A stretch of 64,000 nucleotides of DNA. Source: Diogma glabrata. Taxonomy: Eukaryota > Arthropoda > Insecta > Diptera > Cylindrotomidae. This document shows positions 1-12,695 of the stretch, one piece after another. A program made the translations under genes and the position numbers. The notes beneath the pieces were generated by a model that saw nothing but the letters and a program-made list of their open reading frames with translations, did not search any database and was not told the origin of the DNA. The stretch is from the NCBI GenBank assembly GCA_963693315.1, contig OY856186.1, forward strand, positions 376,901,597-376,965,596, given 5' to 3'. Position 1 is the stretch's first letter, and each line of letters starts with the position of its first letter.

Positions 1-905
1 TTTGTATTTTTCAGAAAAAATTTTTTTATTTTTATTTTTTTATGATTTGTCTTTACAAAATACATTTAATCCCTTATTTTCCCCCTTCTACCACCAACCT
101 CCATTTTTTAATTGCGATATTAGTACTGGAATACTCTTCAATTTTCAGTAGTCAACAACTGATCAATCTATTAATCTATCTATCTATCTTCTATCTACAT
201 ATCTATATATGATAAATACAAATGCAAATGTTCGTTGGTTCAAAATAGGCAATCTAGGAATGTACTGGATCGATTCTCTTGAAATTTGGACACAATGTTG
301 CATTCAGAAAGGTTATTATATAGTTTTTTTTAGCGATATGCGTTTCATATAGGAATGTAAGCTGTCGACAAGCACAAGTGTCCCTCACCTGCATTAATCT
401 CAATTCAATCTTTTTATGGTCGAGTTTCACTTAAAGACTTAATTTAATCGATTAGTTATGTATGGGTGATCTGATCACCCATATATAGTTTTGTCCAATT
501 TATCAACCATATTTGCTGATTACCGGTTAATTGTATAACCACTCCAGTGTCCAGTGTTATTGTGTAACCAGTGTGTTTATGTTTGTTAATGACTTTGTAT
601 AACAACACTTTGACCTATATGGAAGTAGTGCTAACCACTAGACCATTCAACACATGTGTACATACATTTATATACATACGGTCATAAAAATGTTCTATTT
701 CATTTTTGCTCATTGCATGGAAATTGGCTCTATTGTATATTTTACCAAATTTTTCTACACGGAATGGCATTTTGATAATTTTTTTGAAAACCAGATTTCA
801 AAAAACGATTTTGTGCATTTGTTCAAAACAGCAGTTGACATAATGTATGTGATACATATATAAGTTTCAATAGGTCAGGTTGACAAAACGCCTGCTTGAG
901 AACAT

Positions 906-1174
906 ATGAGAAGATTCAATGCTCGGACAATAAACGAAGTGACAATTAATAAAGTCGGCAATAAATTTCAACCGGGATATAATTTTTGTCAATAAAAGAG
1001 GGATTAATGATTCGAGGGGAAGATTTCCACATTTGGAAATACCGTCAATTGTTTCACCAATACATGGTAGATATGTATGCAAAAACATTCGAAACAGAAC
1101 GTTTAATATTCATTCGATTAAATCAAACCAAGCTTTTCTCTGAAGTACCAGTATATTTGCGAGAGCCAATTTAA
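906..1174 (+). pseudogene. Remnant of Helitron helicase-like N-terminal domain
   Basis: The translation contains RRFNARTINEV, then CRQLFHQYMVDMY-like text (here YRQLFHQYMVDMYAK) and ETERLIFIRLNQTKL. These are characteristic strings of the Helitron_like_N region of the Rep/helicase protein. About 90 residues survive out of a protein that is usually well over 1000. The two parts lie in different frames, with the RRFNARTINEV part at 906 and the RQLFHQY part from 986, and the reading ends at a stop at 1174. The same scrap is present in the right copy on the other strand, so decay preceded duplication of this copy. No function is expected. Confidence 0.75.
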
Positions 1175-2734
1175 TATGACGGTTATTCACAATTAACGCA
1201 CACACACAAAATCATCTCAAATGCACACGGCAAATATCCGATGCCAGCTTCGATAAAGATTTGTAGGAAGTTGTGACGAAAAATATGTAACATGAGCCTT
1301 CCAGAACACTGAATCCACTGAATCCAAAGTACGCAAAGTGATATCACCAAGGATTCAGTCAGTTACACGAAATTCAGTTACATGAAACGATGATCCTTTA
1401 TATAAAAGAAGAGCCGCAGCAGATGGTGGTAAGGTAACAACATGTAGATATGCGAAACGGGAACATGGAAATAGTTCCATAAACAAGGATGGTTGTTCCA
1501 TATTAATCCTTTCCTACAAAGAACATACAGATCGCACATAAACTTGGAATACGGTATATACGTCAAATCAGTCAAATACGTAAGTTAGAAAGTACTTTAA
1601 TAAAGGCAACATTTCAGTTTTAGAGTGTTACAATGAAGCAGCACTGGGATGTATGTATCATTCATCAATGACACGTGCAGCACTTCACCTCCAAACTAAG
1701 TTCGAGCTATGTTTAAAATCATGCTGACCGCTTACTGTTCTTCATCTACAAGAACGTTATGGGAAAAAATATAAATCGCACATGGTTGATGATATTTCCT
1801 GTCCTATATAGCAAAATGATTGAAGATCTGTGCGTAGTATTAGCGAACTTAGTTCTCAATCAATTATTAATGCTACCGTCGAATCGATCTGCTCCGTCGG
1901 TCAATGTGAAATTACGTCGTTAATATAAATACAATACTGATGATTACACTCAAAAAACTACCTCATTGATACAATGAAAAACTACGTAAAAACTAAGAAA
2001 ATATGCACACGATTTCGAGTCAATGTACATTGATAATATAAATTAGAATATGATTTTCATTGATTTAATGATATAAACGTCACATAAAAATCAGGAAAAC
2101 TTCATAATTTGTAGTATTGTATCTCATAAAATTAACAGAATGAGTAAACATGTATCATAAAATTGGTTTAATATGGATATTTGTTTTGAAGTATGCGTTG
2201 TAAACATTACGTGCAGTATTGCCCTAAATTTGATTAGTAAACTTCATAGGGTTTATTTTAAAGGTTTTAAAATCTACGAATTTATTATAATATTTAATTG
2301 ATATTAATATTTTATTGTCATATTTATGTAAAAAAACTTAACTTCATTATACACTCAGAAAAAAGAGATAGCTTATTTAACGTTAAGTAAGTATAGTAAA
2401 TTTAATTGTAAATTAATAACGTAAAGTAAGTATAGTAAAGTATATGTAAATTTAATTGAAAATGACGTACAAACTGAGCCAGCAGAGGCATAAGTAAACT
2501 AAACAAAATTGACTAAGTAAAATCTACTTAAAAGCATGTAAAAAATTTTGCGCTGTTATGCTACTATTATGCTACCATCTTGTCTCACCAAAAAAATGAA
2601 AAAAATTTAGTTTTTTTGCAATTATTAATCTTTTTTTATCAATTCAGGGGGAATTTTATACACGGCAATGATTAACAGCGGTTAAGAAGGGCCCTGTAAA
2701 GATAAAATGCTATTTATTATTAATATTTATTTTG

Positions 2735-2895
2735 GACTTAACCCGGATTCGATACCCAGACCTCTGTGTACAAGGAAGCAGCATTCACCATTCGTCTATC
2801 TAAATAATTATTTACATCAATTTATTTATGAATATTATGTTGATGCTTAAGTTTAGGACGTTCGAGGGTTTGATTCCCAGACTGACCACTATTTA
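2735..2895. repeat. tRNA-like B-box motifs inside the TIR element
   Basis: On the minus strand, GGGTATCGAATCCGGG lies near 2737-2752. On the plus strand, GGGTTTGATTCCCAG lies near 2868-2882. Both resemble the tRNA T-arm/B-box consensus. No full cloverleaf can be drawn, so neither is called a tRNA gene. Confidence 0.35.
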
Positions 2896-3528
2896 TTTTT
2901 ATTACATTTTTATTACTTTTTTAAAATAACATAAAAATGATTCCTTTTTATTCATAAAAATTCAATTTCACAGCATTTCAATTTATCGATACTGTAGTTA
3001 TTTTAAAATTATATAGACCTAAACATTTCAAATTTATTCCGACAATAATAATAATGTAACTAAGGTAACACAGAAATAACAATTATATATATGTCAAATT
3101 CTTTTTGCCAAAACATTGTTCTGACATTTTTTGCTCTCAGATCAATTTATTTTTTGACATTACGTGTTTTATTTGGTCAAAAAAAGTGAGTTTTCACCCT
3201 AAAAAGATTTTTTTGAATCTAGATTTTTAGCTATAGAGCAAAGCATAAAATACAATAAAAAAAAGAAATACATATATCTCTCAAAATTAGTAAACAAACA
3301 AAACGCCACGCCAAAACGCAAGAACATGTGCTGCATAAATTGACAGCTATATAGTACGAGATACGGCTGCAGGATTAGTGCGCTCATCGATTTTTTGATA
3401 AAACCAAATTTTTATGTATATTTATAATTAGGAGAATATATATCTACCAGGTTGCCTATCAAAATTTGGCCGCCAGTATTTTTAATTAAATTATTTTTAA
3501 TTGATTTTTGGGAAAAAATTTCGTTCAC

Positions 3529-3560
3529 GGGAGGGGGGAGGGGGCGACGGGGGGGGGGGG
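3529..3560 (+). other. G-run tract, G-quadruplex candidate
   Basis: Runs of 3, 6, 5 and 12 G are separated by single A residues or by a CGAC spacer. The tract stands out in otherwise very AT-rich DNA and satisfies the usual four-run G-quadruplex pattern. The following 250 bases are A-rich with repeated short G runs. Confidence 0.6.
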
Positions 3561-5284
3561 CAGTGCTATTTTTGATCGAAGTTGTGCAAGGTCGCAGAAA
3601 AAAAAGTCGAAGAAGAGTCGAAGAAAAAAAAAGCGAGTCAAAAAAAAAATCAAAAATCAAATCAAGTTATTTCTAAAAACTCAAAGGGGGGACCAGGGTA
3701 TTTTTTTAAATTTTAAAATTTTAGTGTGTGATAAAATATAAATAAATAATAAATAAAAATAAGGAAAAAAAGAAAAAAAAAAAAAACTAAAAAAAAAACC
3801 AAAGGGGGACCAAGGTAAAATTGAAAGTTTGATCCTTTATAACTTTTGACCTCCTCATTTCTGCAAATTTTTTTTTTCATAATTAGGATGCAGAGGACCT
3901 AATCTTTCTATTTATCTGAAAAAAAAAACGCAAATTTATTTGGGGGGATAAACTAGGATTGTACCATTTTTTGTTGTAATTTTTAAATTTGTCATTTTGA
4001 AAAGGAAGACGTTTTTTGGAGTATTTATTAAGTCGTCTCTATTACTCCCCGGTGGTTGAGAACACAGAACAGATTTGAGAACAGAATTGCACTATTTTTA
4101 ATATCGCCGTCACTATTCATTTTAAAATATGTTTAATTTGCAGCACTTCAGTTAAATAATCAAACACAATTTGTTTTTTTAATTAATTTGCATATATTGC
4201 TAAGCTAACGTTATATTTTTTGCATTTAAGATACAAATTACTCTAATTTGTAGGATTCTATTTCATAAATTTAATGCAATATTTAAATCCTAAAATTTAT
4301 GAAAATTTGTCGTAGATTTTATGTTATTTATTTTTTTTAGTAATAGAATTTACGAAAATGTGTTTAAATTTAGGAAAAATTGTTTTTGAAAATATATTTA
4401 TGTTTAATGAAATTTATTTCGTAAATATTACGAAAGGTAATGACAAATTTAATTAAGAAATGTAACATTCTTTTTAAGAATTTCAATATTTAAAATTTAT
4501 GTAAGGTGCAATAAATATGAGTTTAAAAATATCATAAAAGTAATAAGAAATCATAAAAGCCATGAAACTTTATTTACAAACAATGTAATCTCTGTATCAT
4601 AAATTAGATGTAATATTTTCTTTAGACCTATATTAATTATTTTTCTGAGTGTAGGTTTAATATAAGTACAATACGGGTGATTTGCATTTCAATTCAAAAG
4701 ATCACAATTGTCAATTAAATTGATGTTTGCAATCACCATAAAAAAAGATCACGCTCAATCATTAAAAGTGCGCGCTTTAGATGTAGAACGGATTGATTTT
4801 CGTATGGACAATTATGTTGCGTAGATAGAATAGAGGCATAAAACTAGATAACCTCTATATCTGAACCAACAATGGAGCCACAACAAATAATGTATAACCT
4901 GCAGAAGCATCGAGAAATTGAACACTAGAAACCTGTAGGTTCTCTTTTCTTAGTGAGCACTCAGCACATTGAACATATGGGTACTGCGAACATTTGTAAA
5001 TCTATTTATGTTCTGTATTATGTTATATATAGAGATGACACACCTCTACTAATTCAACAAGTTGCTTAAATTTTTTTTTGCTTACTTGAAAACTTATTTG
5101 ATCGCTAATTTTTCATATATCCGAACTGATCAGTAAGAGTGCTGATTATTTTTCATCCATATTTTTAAAAAGATAAATTAAAAATTCTCATTACCACTTT
5201 TTGAAATCATTGCTACTACGTCAACAAAATGTCTGTGCACAAGCTTTATTTATAAGCGTAGCAAAGCACGCCGGGTCCTGCTAG

Positions 5285-5666
5285 TATAAATATAAAGTAA
5301 CATATAAATAAATGAATTTCATAAAATTAATATTAGTTAAATTCGTAGAATTTAAAACCTTTAAAATAAACCCTATGAAACTTACTACTCAGTTTAAGGC
5401 AATTATGGACGTAATGTTTACAACGCATGCTTCAAAACAAAGATTTCTATTACACCAATACATGTTTACTCATTTCGTTAATTTTATGAGATACGATACT
5501 ACAAATTATGAAATTTTCCTTATTTTTATGTGACGTTTATATCATGAAATCAATGAAAATCAGATACTAATTTATATTATCAATATACATTGACTCGAAA
5601 TCGTGTGCATATTTTCTTAGTTTTTACGTAGTTTTTCATTGTATCAATGAGGCAGTTTTTTGAGTG
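5285..5666 (-). mobile_element. Inverted partial copy of the 1947-2290 TIR element
   Basis: The sequence is the reverse complement of about 1947-2290, including the terminal GTTTTTTGAGTG followed by TA at 5667-5668. It begins directly after the Helitron 3' end, as expected if the left Helitron landed inside this element. The other half would then lie left of the window. No coding capacity is seen. Confidence 0.65.
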
Positions 5667-7575
5667 TATGGACTTTCTAGTGTATTGAAACAATTTTGTT
5701 TTATGCTCCCGAAGTTGAATTTGTAACTGATGAAATTCTTCCTTCCTTCATTCCTTTGATTTTTCGATCTAAATTGATCTTATGTATATACCAACTTTCG
5801 TTTTTAAATTTTTTAACCGTAAACAAAGACTTTTAGTTAAGAATAACTCATCTTCTGATGATGAATTCATTTTGAAGAATGACCAATAAAATCAATTTTT
5901 GTGTAAGCATGTAGTTTCGCGTAATGCATTATTATGCGCAGTCAATCGCTTTGCACAAGCGCAAAACAGCACCGCTTTGCGCACAGCTTTTACTCTGTAC
6001 GCCTTCTAAAAAGTAGAATGGTGGACTGTGGTTGTAGAGGGGGATTCAACATTGATTTCTTTTTATATAGTTTTGTTTTATAAAAGATCTTCTCGGTTTA
6101 GATTAGTTTTGGCACATATCCAGATTTTATATATAAACTAGCAGGACCCGGCGTGCTTTGCTACGCTTATAAATAAAGCTTGTGCACAGACATTTTGTTG
6201 ACGTAGTAGCAATGATTTCAAAAAGTGGTAATGAGAATGATCGCATAATTTTTAATTTATCTTTTTAAAAATATGGATGAAAAATAATCAGCACTCTAGC
6301 TGATCAGTTCGGATATATAAAAAATTAGCGATCAAATAAGTTTTCAAGTAAGCAAAAAAAAATTTAAGCAACTTGTTTAATTGGTAGAGGTGTGTCATCT
6401 CTATATATAACAGTATACAGAACATAAATAGATTTACAAATGTTCGCAGTACCCATATGTTCAATGTGCTGAGTGCTCACTAAGAAAAGAGAACCTACAG
6501 GTTTCTAATGTTCAATTTCTCGATGCTTCTGCAGGTTATACATTATTTGCTGTGGCTCCATTGTTGGTTCAGATATAGAGGTTATCTAGTTTTATGCCTC
6601 TATTCTATCTACGCAACATATAATTGTTCATACGAAAATCAATCCGTTCTACATCTAAAGCGCGCACTTTTAATGATTGAGTGTGATCTTTTTTTATGGT
6701 GATTGCAAACATCAATTTAATTGACAATTGTGATCTTTTGAATTGAAATGCTAATCACCCGTATTGTACTTATATTAAACCTAATCATCAGTATTGTATT
6801 TATATAAACGACGTAATTTCACATTGACCGACGGAGCAGATCGATTCGGCGGTAGCATTAATAATAATTTAATTGAGAACTAAGTTCGCGAATACTACGC
6901 ACAGATCTTCAATCATTTTGCTATATTGGACAGGAAATATCATCAACCATGTGCGATTTATATTTTTTCCCATAACGTTCTTGTAGATGAAGAACAGTAA
7001 GCGGTCAGCATGATTTCAAACATAGCTCGAACTTAGTTTGGAGGTGAAGTGCTGCACGTGTCATTGATGAATGATACATACATTCCAGTGCTGCTTCATT
7101 GTAGCACGCTAAAACTGAAATGTTGCCTTTATTAAAGTACTTTCTAACTAACGTATTTGACTGATTAGACGTATATACCGTATTCCAAGTTTATGTGCGA
7201 TCAGTATGTTCTTTGTAGGAAAGGATTAATATGGAACAACCATCCATGTTTATGGAACTATTTCCATGTTCCCGTTTCGCATATCTACATGTTGTTACCT
7301 TACCACCATCTGCTGCGGCTCTTCTTTTATATAAAGGATCATCGTTTCATGTAACTGAATTTCGTGTAACTGACTGAATCCTTGGTGATATCACTTTGCG
7401 TACTTTGGATTCAGTGGATTCAGTGTTCTGGAAAGCTCATGTTACATATTTTTCGTCACAACTTCCTACAAATCTTTATCGAAGCTGGCATCGGATATTT
7501 GCCGTGTGCATTTGAGATGATTTTGTGTGTGTGCGTTAGTTGTGAATAACCGTCATATTAAATTGGCTCTCGCAT

Positions 7576-7764
7576 CTATACTGGTACTTTAGAGAAAAGC
7601 TTGGCTTGATTTGACATATCTACCATGTATTGGTGAAACAATTGACGGCATTTCCAAATGTGGATATCTTCCCCTCGAATCATTAATCCCTCTTTTATTG
7701 ACAAAAATATATCCCGGTTATTAATTGTCACTTCGTTTATTGTTCGAGCATTGAATCTTCTCAT
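7576..7764 (-). pseudogene. Remnant of Helitron helicase-like N-terminal domain
   Basis: This is the minus-strand counterpart of the scrap at 906-1174. The reading contains RRFNARTINEV and CRQLFHQYMVDM, both typical of the Helitron N domain. It stops after 62 residues and has lost a segment that the left copy keeps (the ETERLIF stretch). Both copies are dead. Confidence 0.7.
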
Positions 7765-8530
7765 ATGTCCTCAAGCAGGCGTTTTGTCAACCTGACCTAT
7801 TGAAACTTATATATGTATCACATACATTATGTCAACTGCTGTTTTGAACAAATGCACAAAATCGTTTTTTGAAATCTGGTTTTCAAACAAATTATCAAAA
7901 TGCCATTCCAAATACTTCCAATTTGGTAAAATATACAATAGAACCGATTTCCATGCAATGAGCAAAAATGAAATAGAACATTTTTATGACCGTATGTTAT
8001 GACCTAAATGTATGTATACATGTGTTGAATGGTCTAGTGTTTGCACTACTTCCATTTAGGTCAAAGTGTTGTTATACAAAGTTATTAACAAACATAAACA
8101 CACTGGTTACACAATAACACTGGACACTGGAGTGGTTATACAATTAACCGCTAATCAGCAAATATGGTTGATAAATTGGACAAAACTATATATGGGTGAT
8201 CAGATCAACCATACAAAACTAATCGATTAAATTAAGTCTTTAAGTGAAACTCGACCATAAAAAGATTGAATTGAGATTAATGCAGGTGAGGGACACTTGT
8301 GCTTGTCGACAGCTTACATTCCTATATGAAACACATATCGCTAAAAAAAAACTATATAATAACCTTTCTAAATGCAACATTGTGTCCAAATTTCAAGAGA
8401 ATCGATCCAGTACATTCCTAGATTGCCTATTTTGAACCAACGAAAATTTACATTTTTATTTATCATATATAGATATGTAGATAGAAGATAGATAGATAGA
8501 TTAATAGATTGATCAGTTGTCGACTACTGA

Positions 8531-9340
8531 GAAGAGTATTCCAGTACTAATATCGCAATTAAAAAATTGAGGTTGGTGGTAGAAGGGGGAAAATTAAGGA
8601 TTATATGTATTTTGTAAAGTCAAATCATAAAAAAATAAGAATAAAAAAATTTTGCCTGAAAAATACAAAACATTTTGGGGGGGGAGGGCCAAGGGGGGCT
8701 TATGGGTATCACTTATGGGTATAAAAAATAGTCTACGACCGATTCTCAGACCTACCGTATATACACATAAAATTTCATGAAAATCAGTCAGGCCGTTTCG
8801 AAGGAGTAATTGAAGAGTATTCCAGTACTAATATCGCAATTAAAGAATGGAGGTGGGTGGTAGAAGAGGGAAAATTGGGGATTTATATTTTTATGTCAAA
8901 TCATAAAAAAATAAAAATAAAAAATTTTGTCTCAAAAATAGAAAAAATTTTTGGGGGAAGGGCCCCCCTTATCACTTAAGGGTATAAAAAATAGTTTACA
9001 ACCGATTCTCAGACCTACCATATATACACATAAAATTTCATGGAAATCAGTCAAGCCGTTTCGGAGGAGTAATCGAAGAGTATTTCAGTACTAATATCGC
9101 AATTAAAAAATGGGGGTTGGTGGTAGAAGGAAGAAAATTAGGGATTATATGTATTTTTTAATGTCAAATCATAAAAAAATAAAAATAAAAAATTTTATCT
9201 GAAAGATACAAAAAAATTTTGGGGGGAGGGCCCCCCTTATCATTTAAGGGTATAAAAAATAGTTTACGACCGATTCTCAGATCTACCGTATATACACATA
9301 AAGTTTCATGGAAATCAGTCAAGCCGTTTCGGAGGAGTTT
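8531..9340. repeat. Three tandem units of about 260-280 bp at Helitron 5' end
   Basis: Units start near 8531, 8813 and 9075, each with AGTATTCCAGTACTAATATC or a close variant. Each contains a G-run, then GGGTATAAAAAATAGT, and ends with a CAAGCCGTTTCGGAGGAG-like block. Such 5' arrays are common in insect Helitrons. Confidence 0.8.
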
Positions 9341-9391
9341 AGTTACAAACACTGTGACACGAGAATTTTATATATATAGATAGATAGATAA

Positions 9392-10620
9392 ATGGGTTTC
9401 ACGCCAACTAACTTAAAAAAAATGTTTTCCTCAAATTTTGGGAATAGGTAATATATTATGAGAAAACAACTGTCAAATTTTTCAGATTTTTTTCTCTTAT
9501 TATGGCTGTCAGTGGCGCTTACAAAATTTGATTTTTTGCCTCGACCACAAACTTGTGAATTTTGTATGAAAATGGGCGCGACTGAAAAAAGAACGGAAAA
9601 CTATGATTTTCTTAAGAGTTCGAGTTATAGCTTAATATTTAGTTATAGCTTAATATGGCACCATTTCTTTTCAATTTTTTTTAAAATTCCTTTTGTGTTA
9701 TTAATTTATTTTGTGAAGGGCATCGACTAGGAACAAGCACAAAAAAGACCAAGGGACCACGACTTTTCATGGTTTTAGAACTTAACATTTAGCGACATTC
9801 GAAAAGTGGACCGTTATGTGGTATCCGTCATTTTGATTTTTGGAAACCTGACATCAGATTCGTAATCACTAACCTTAAAAATCTAATAGTTGTTAATTTT
9901 TTGTTTTAATAAAGTCTTAAACTCAGCTAAAAATTAATGAATTAAACGTTAAATAGTATAAAACGTATATTATCAATATTAAGATTTTATAGATTTTTTT
10001 CTCGATAACGACTTAAAATTTTATGTAGAATATGATATGATATTTTTAAAATTTCAAAATTGGGTGATTTTTGAAAAGTTGGCCGCAATATTCGATCCGT
10101 CATTTTGTTTTTAACAATCTTAGAATACATTACTTTCAACTGTTTACTTTCTCACAAAATGAGAAAATACGCTAAAACCAAGTCTTTTCACCTTTTTTGA
10201 GCCAGTTCCTGGTCGATGCCCATCATAAAACAAAAATTAATCGAAAGAGGATAAAATAAAGAATAAATTAAAAGAAAATTGATAAAATCATGCCATATTT
10301 TTCGAAATCTCGGCTTTAAACTTTAAACCCTTAAAATAAGGGTAAAAACTACCCCAAAGAATTTTTAAAATATTTTAATCATAATCTGTGGTCGAACTGG
10401 TAAACAATCATGGTTTTCCGTTTTTTTCCAGTCACACCCATTTTCCTACAAAATTCACAAGTTTGTGGTTGTGGCAAAAAATCGAATTCTGTGAGCGCCA
10501 CTGACGGCCATGGTGTGATTCAAAAAATCTGAAAAAATTTGATAGTTGTTTTCTCGTAAAGTACTAAATATTCCCAAAGTTTGAGGAAAAACAGTTTTTG
10601 CTTGGAATGAAATACCCCAT
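9392..10620. mobile_element. Foldback element with long inverted ends
   Basis: The left arm (about 9392-9760) and right arm (about 10190-10620) are inverted copies. Matching landmarks are TTTTCCTCAAA with TTTGAGGAAAA, CACAAACTTGTGAATTTTGT with ACAAAATTCACAAGTTTGTG, and GGGCATCGACTAGGAAC with GTTCCTGGTCGATGCCC. The termini are ATGGGTTTCACGCCAA and, on the other strand, ATGGGGTATTTCATTCCAA. There is no coding sequence and the family was not identified. The 90-residue reading at 9458-9730 lies within the left arm and is not a gene. Confidence 0.7.
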
Positions 10621-10747
10621 GTATATATTTCAATTGTTATTACTGTGTTATTAATAGTCCACTGTTACAAGTAACAAATGCACAAATATTACAAATACTG
10701 CCGATTTAACCATTTTCTATAAATACTTACATTATGAACTAAAAAAT

Positions 10748-10925
10748 TTCACCCATGACACCAGAGTAACCGAAGCGGCCCAACCTTTTACGGTTCTATT
10801 GACAAGATGTAGAACTTTCACGATTTCCAGCTTAATTTTTTCAATAGAGTCTCGCATTATTGGAATGCCTTACCTGCGTTGGTTTTCCCTGACAATTTTA
10901 ATCCCCAGAATTTTAAAATCACCGT
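10748..10925 (+). pseudogene. LINE reverse-transcriptase C-terminal scrap
   Basis: The reading runs FTHDTRVTEAAQPFTVLL, then RCRTF. After a frame change near 10825 it gives NFFNRVSHYWNALP and FPDNFNPQNFK. This is the typical tail of a non-LTR retrotransposon ORF2 (RCRT, WN.LP, FNPQ.FK) and matches the better-preserved tail at 30363-30581 on the minus strand. There are a frameshift and a stop. Clade not assigned. Confidence 0.7.
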
Positions 10926-10929
10926 TCAT

Positions 10930-12695
10930 TAATTTCTCAAAGAAATTTAATTATAATATTAAACCCTTGTTTGTCAATCGACGTCAGACACAACGTCAGA
11001 CTTTGTGGACGTTCGAAATCAACAAAAAACGAAAAATTATTGTATCGTCTGTGTTAGTCTTTTGCTGTAAATGTTCATGCTCTCATCAATTACAATCTGA
11101 TATCGTTCGTTATACAACATTACGTTGAAAATTTCAAAACTCATATGATTTGAACATAATCAAAACAACGATTCTAACACAATTGGTAATTGAATCTTTA
11201 TAAAATATTTAGAACAAAAATAAAAATAATTCTGAAATTCAATATTTTGCTACAATTCGGTGGTTTTGGATTTCAACAATAAAAACAGTATTACATGTTT
11301 TTTTATAAACAACTCAATACACGTGCAAATATGTGTATCATAAATAAAATATAATATAATAAATAAAATGTATCATAAATAAGATATAAACGAAAATTAT
11401 TATGGAGATGATTTTTCACTTTTCCGAGCATTTATTTTCTAAAATTCCAATTCTCCTCGTTACCTATATTCGTTCTCAAATGAAACAAATAAAACAGCAA
11501 AAAATTTGCGACAACATATTTCTCCTCTTTAAACAAAACAACCAAGTTTTAAAGTATTTTTGTAATATCGTTCTCACGATTTCGGGAAAAGTACTGCGCA
11601 TCTGCAACACTATTATATTTTTGTCTCTTTTGGGCATAAAGCTGAAATACCTTTGATTTCAATTAGGATATAGATATCTCCTTTTTATGTTTATGGAATA
11701 ATCTCTTACACTGGAAATTGAATATTTTAGATGTATTCCCATAAGATATTTTTCCAAATATTATACGTCATCCAGGTTCGGGTTAAATTTTATCTGTAAA
11801 TTTCTGGCAGTATGTGCTTGTCTATCGAATATGTATGTATTTAGTTTTCTCAAAGTCACAATATGAATTGGTTTTTGATTTCGGCAAAACTTTTGTATGT
11901 ATGACGACTATGATGTAGTGCTTTTGTATCTAATTAAATTAAGATACGCTCTTTAATTTTAAAGAATTTTTGGAAAATTGGTTTTGAGGAAAAATATGAA
12001 AAATGAGTCTTGGGAGTAATTTGTTGTAATAATATGATTTTATAATTATGTGAACTTTTGACATAGTTTTAGAGTTTTTAAAAGTTTTATTGCAGTACTT
12101 TTAGTTTTTGGGTTGAAATTAATTTTATAATTGAAATTTCAAATAAATTTTAATATTTAAAGGACATTTTTCATATTATTAATAGGTACATATTGGTTTG
12201 GTCCAAAATGCCTGGATATGTATGGTATTTTTATACTATCGATGGGATTTTTGTTATATTTTTTTAAAATACCCCTCGCACTTTGATTGCAAATATTTTC
12301 CTTTCTCGTTGTGGTGGATTATAAGTTGTACTTTAAATTTGTTGCATCAGATCCAGAGATTACTTTTGTCACTTAATGCGATTACCTTAGTGTTATTTTT
12401 TACTTTATACCAACTACAAGCAAGTTTCTGGTTTTGAACGTTACAGTTTTTATTAATTCTATTTCAAAAGTTATTGAAATTTTGTACGATTTCTTAGAAC
12501 ACTGTTAAGATAAAAGAGTTTATTTAAACAAAAGACTTCAATATTTTCGTTTTATCCAACTATTGTGGCAACATTATAATTACAATCAACATGGACGCTC
12601 ATTAGAACTAATTCTAGTTATTTTTCTCGAAAAAAAACTCACTTTTAAATACTGGGGTTGCAGAAGCAGATAAAATGGAAATTTTCCAATCTGAC
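10930..12695. other. AT-rich stretch, nothing recognised
   Basis: Only short open frames without recognisable motifs are present, such as one at 11402-11656. No RNA gene or repeat structure was seen. Confidence 0.5.

Larger units (their letters stand above)
1947..4651. mobile_element. TA-flanked TIR element inserted in left Helitron
   Basis: The left end is CACTCAAAAAAC and the right end is TTTTTCTGAGTG, with TA on both sides (1945-1946 and 4652-4653). The right Helitron copy (reverse complement near 6770-6790) reads straight across the joint with a single TA, so it is the empty site. A second start, CACTCAGAAAAAAGAG at 2352 and also preceded by TA, matches the right end over 12 bases. The unit may therefore be two related elements, the inner one 2352-4651. 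No coding sequence is visible. The TIR form resembles that of the 7.7-kb transposon at 48525-56245. Confidence 0.75.
1..5284 (+). mobile_element. Helitron copy, left (5' end outside window)
   Basis: The right end reads GGGTCCTGCTAG followed by T, the CTRR/T signature of a Helitron 3' end, preceded by a short GCGT...ACGC hairpin. The same sequence occurs in inverted orientation at 6138-9380, and the two copies align from position 1 to the CTAG apart from one insertion at 1947-4651. Position 1 corresponds to about 8640 in the right copy, so roughly 0.7 kb of its 5' end lies outside the window. It carries only a decayed scrap of Helitron coding sequence and is non-autonomous. Helitrons move as rolling-circle replicons without target duplications; the A/T insertion rule is family knowledge. 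Confidence 0.8.
6138..9380 (-). mobile_element. Helitron copy, right (both ends present)
   Basis: Read on the minus strand it starts A/TCTATATATATAAAATTC at 9380 and ends CTAG/T at 6138, giving a 3243-bp element with both Helitron termini. It holds a short fossil of Helitron protein and three internal tandem units near its 5' end. It is the uninterrupted counterpart of the copy at 1-5284. The body is otherwise non-coding, so the element is non-autonomous. Confidence 0.82.

Noticed and set aside
867..1088. 73-residue minus-strand frame
   Set aside because: It is the antisense shadow of the Helitron N-domain remnant.
3412..3741. Several frames with poly-Arg/Gly or Lys text
   Set aside because: They translate the G-run and A-rich low-complexity tract; no protein family features.
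6508..6702. 64-residue plus-strand frame
   Set aside because: Lies in non-coding Helitron body and is not conserved as a frame in the left copy.
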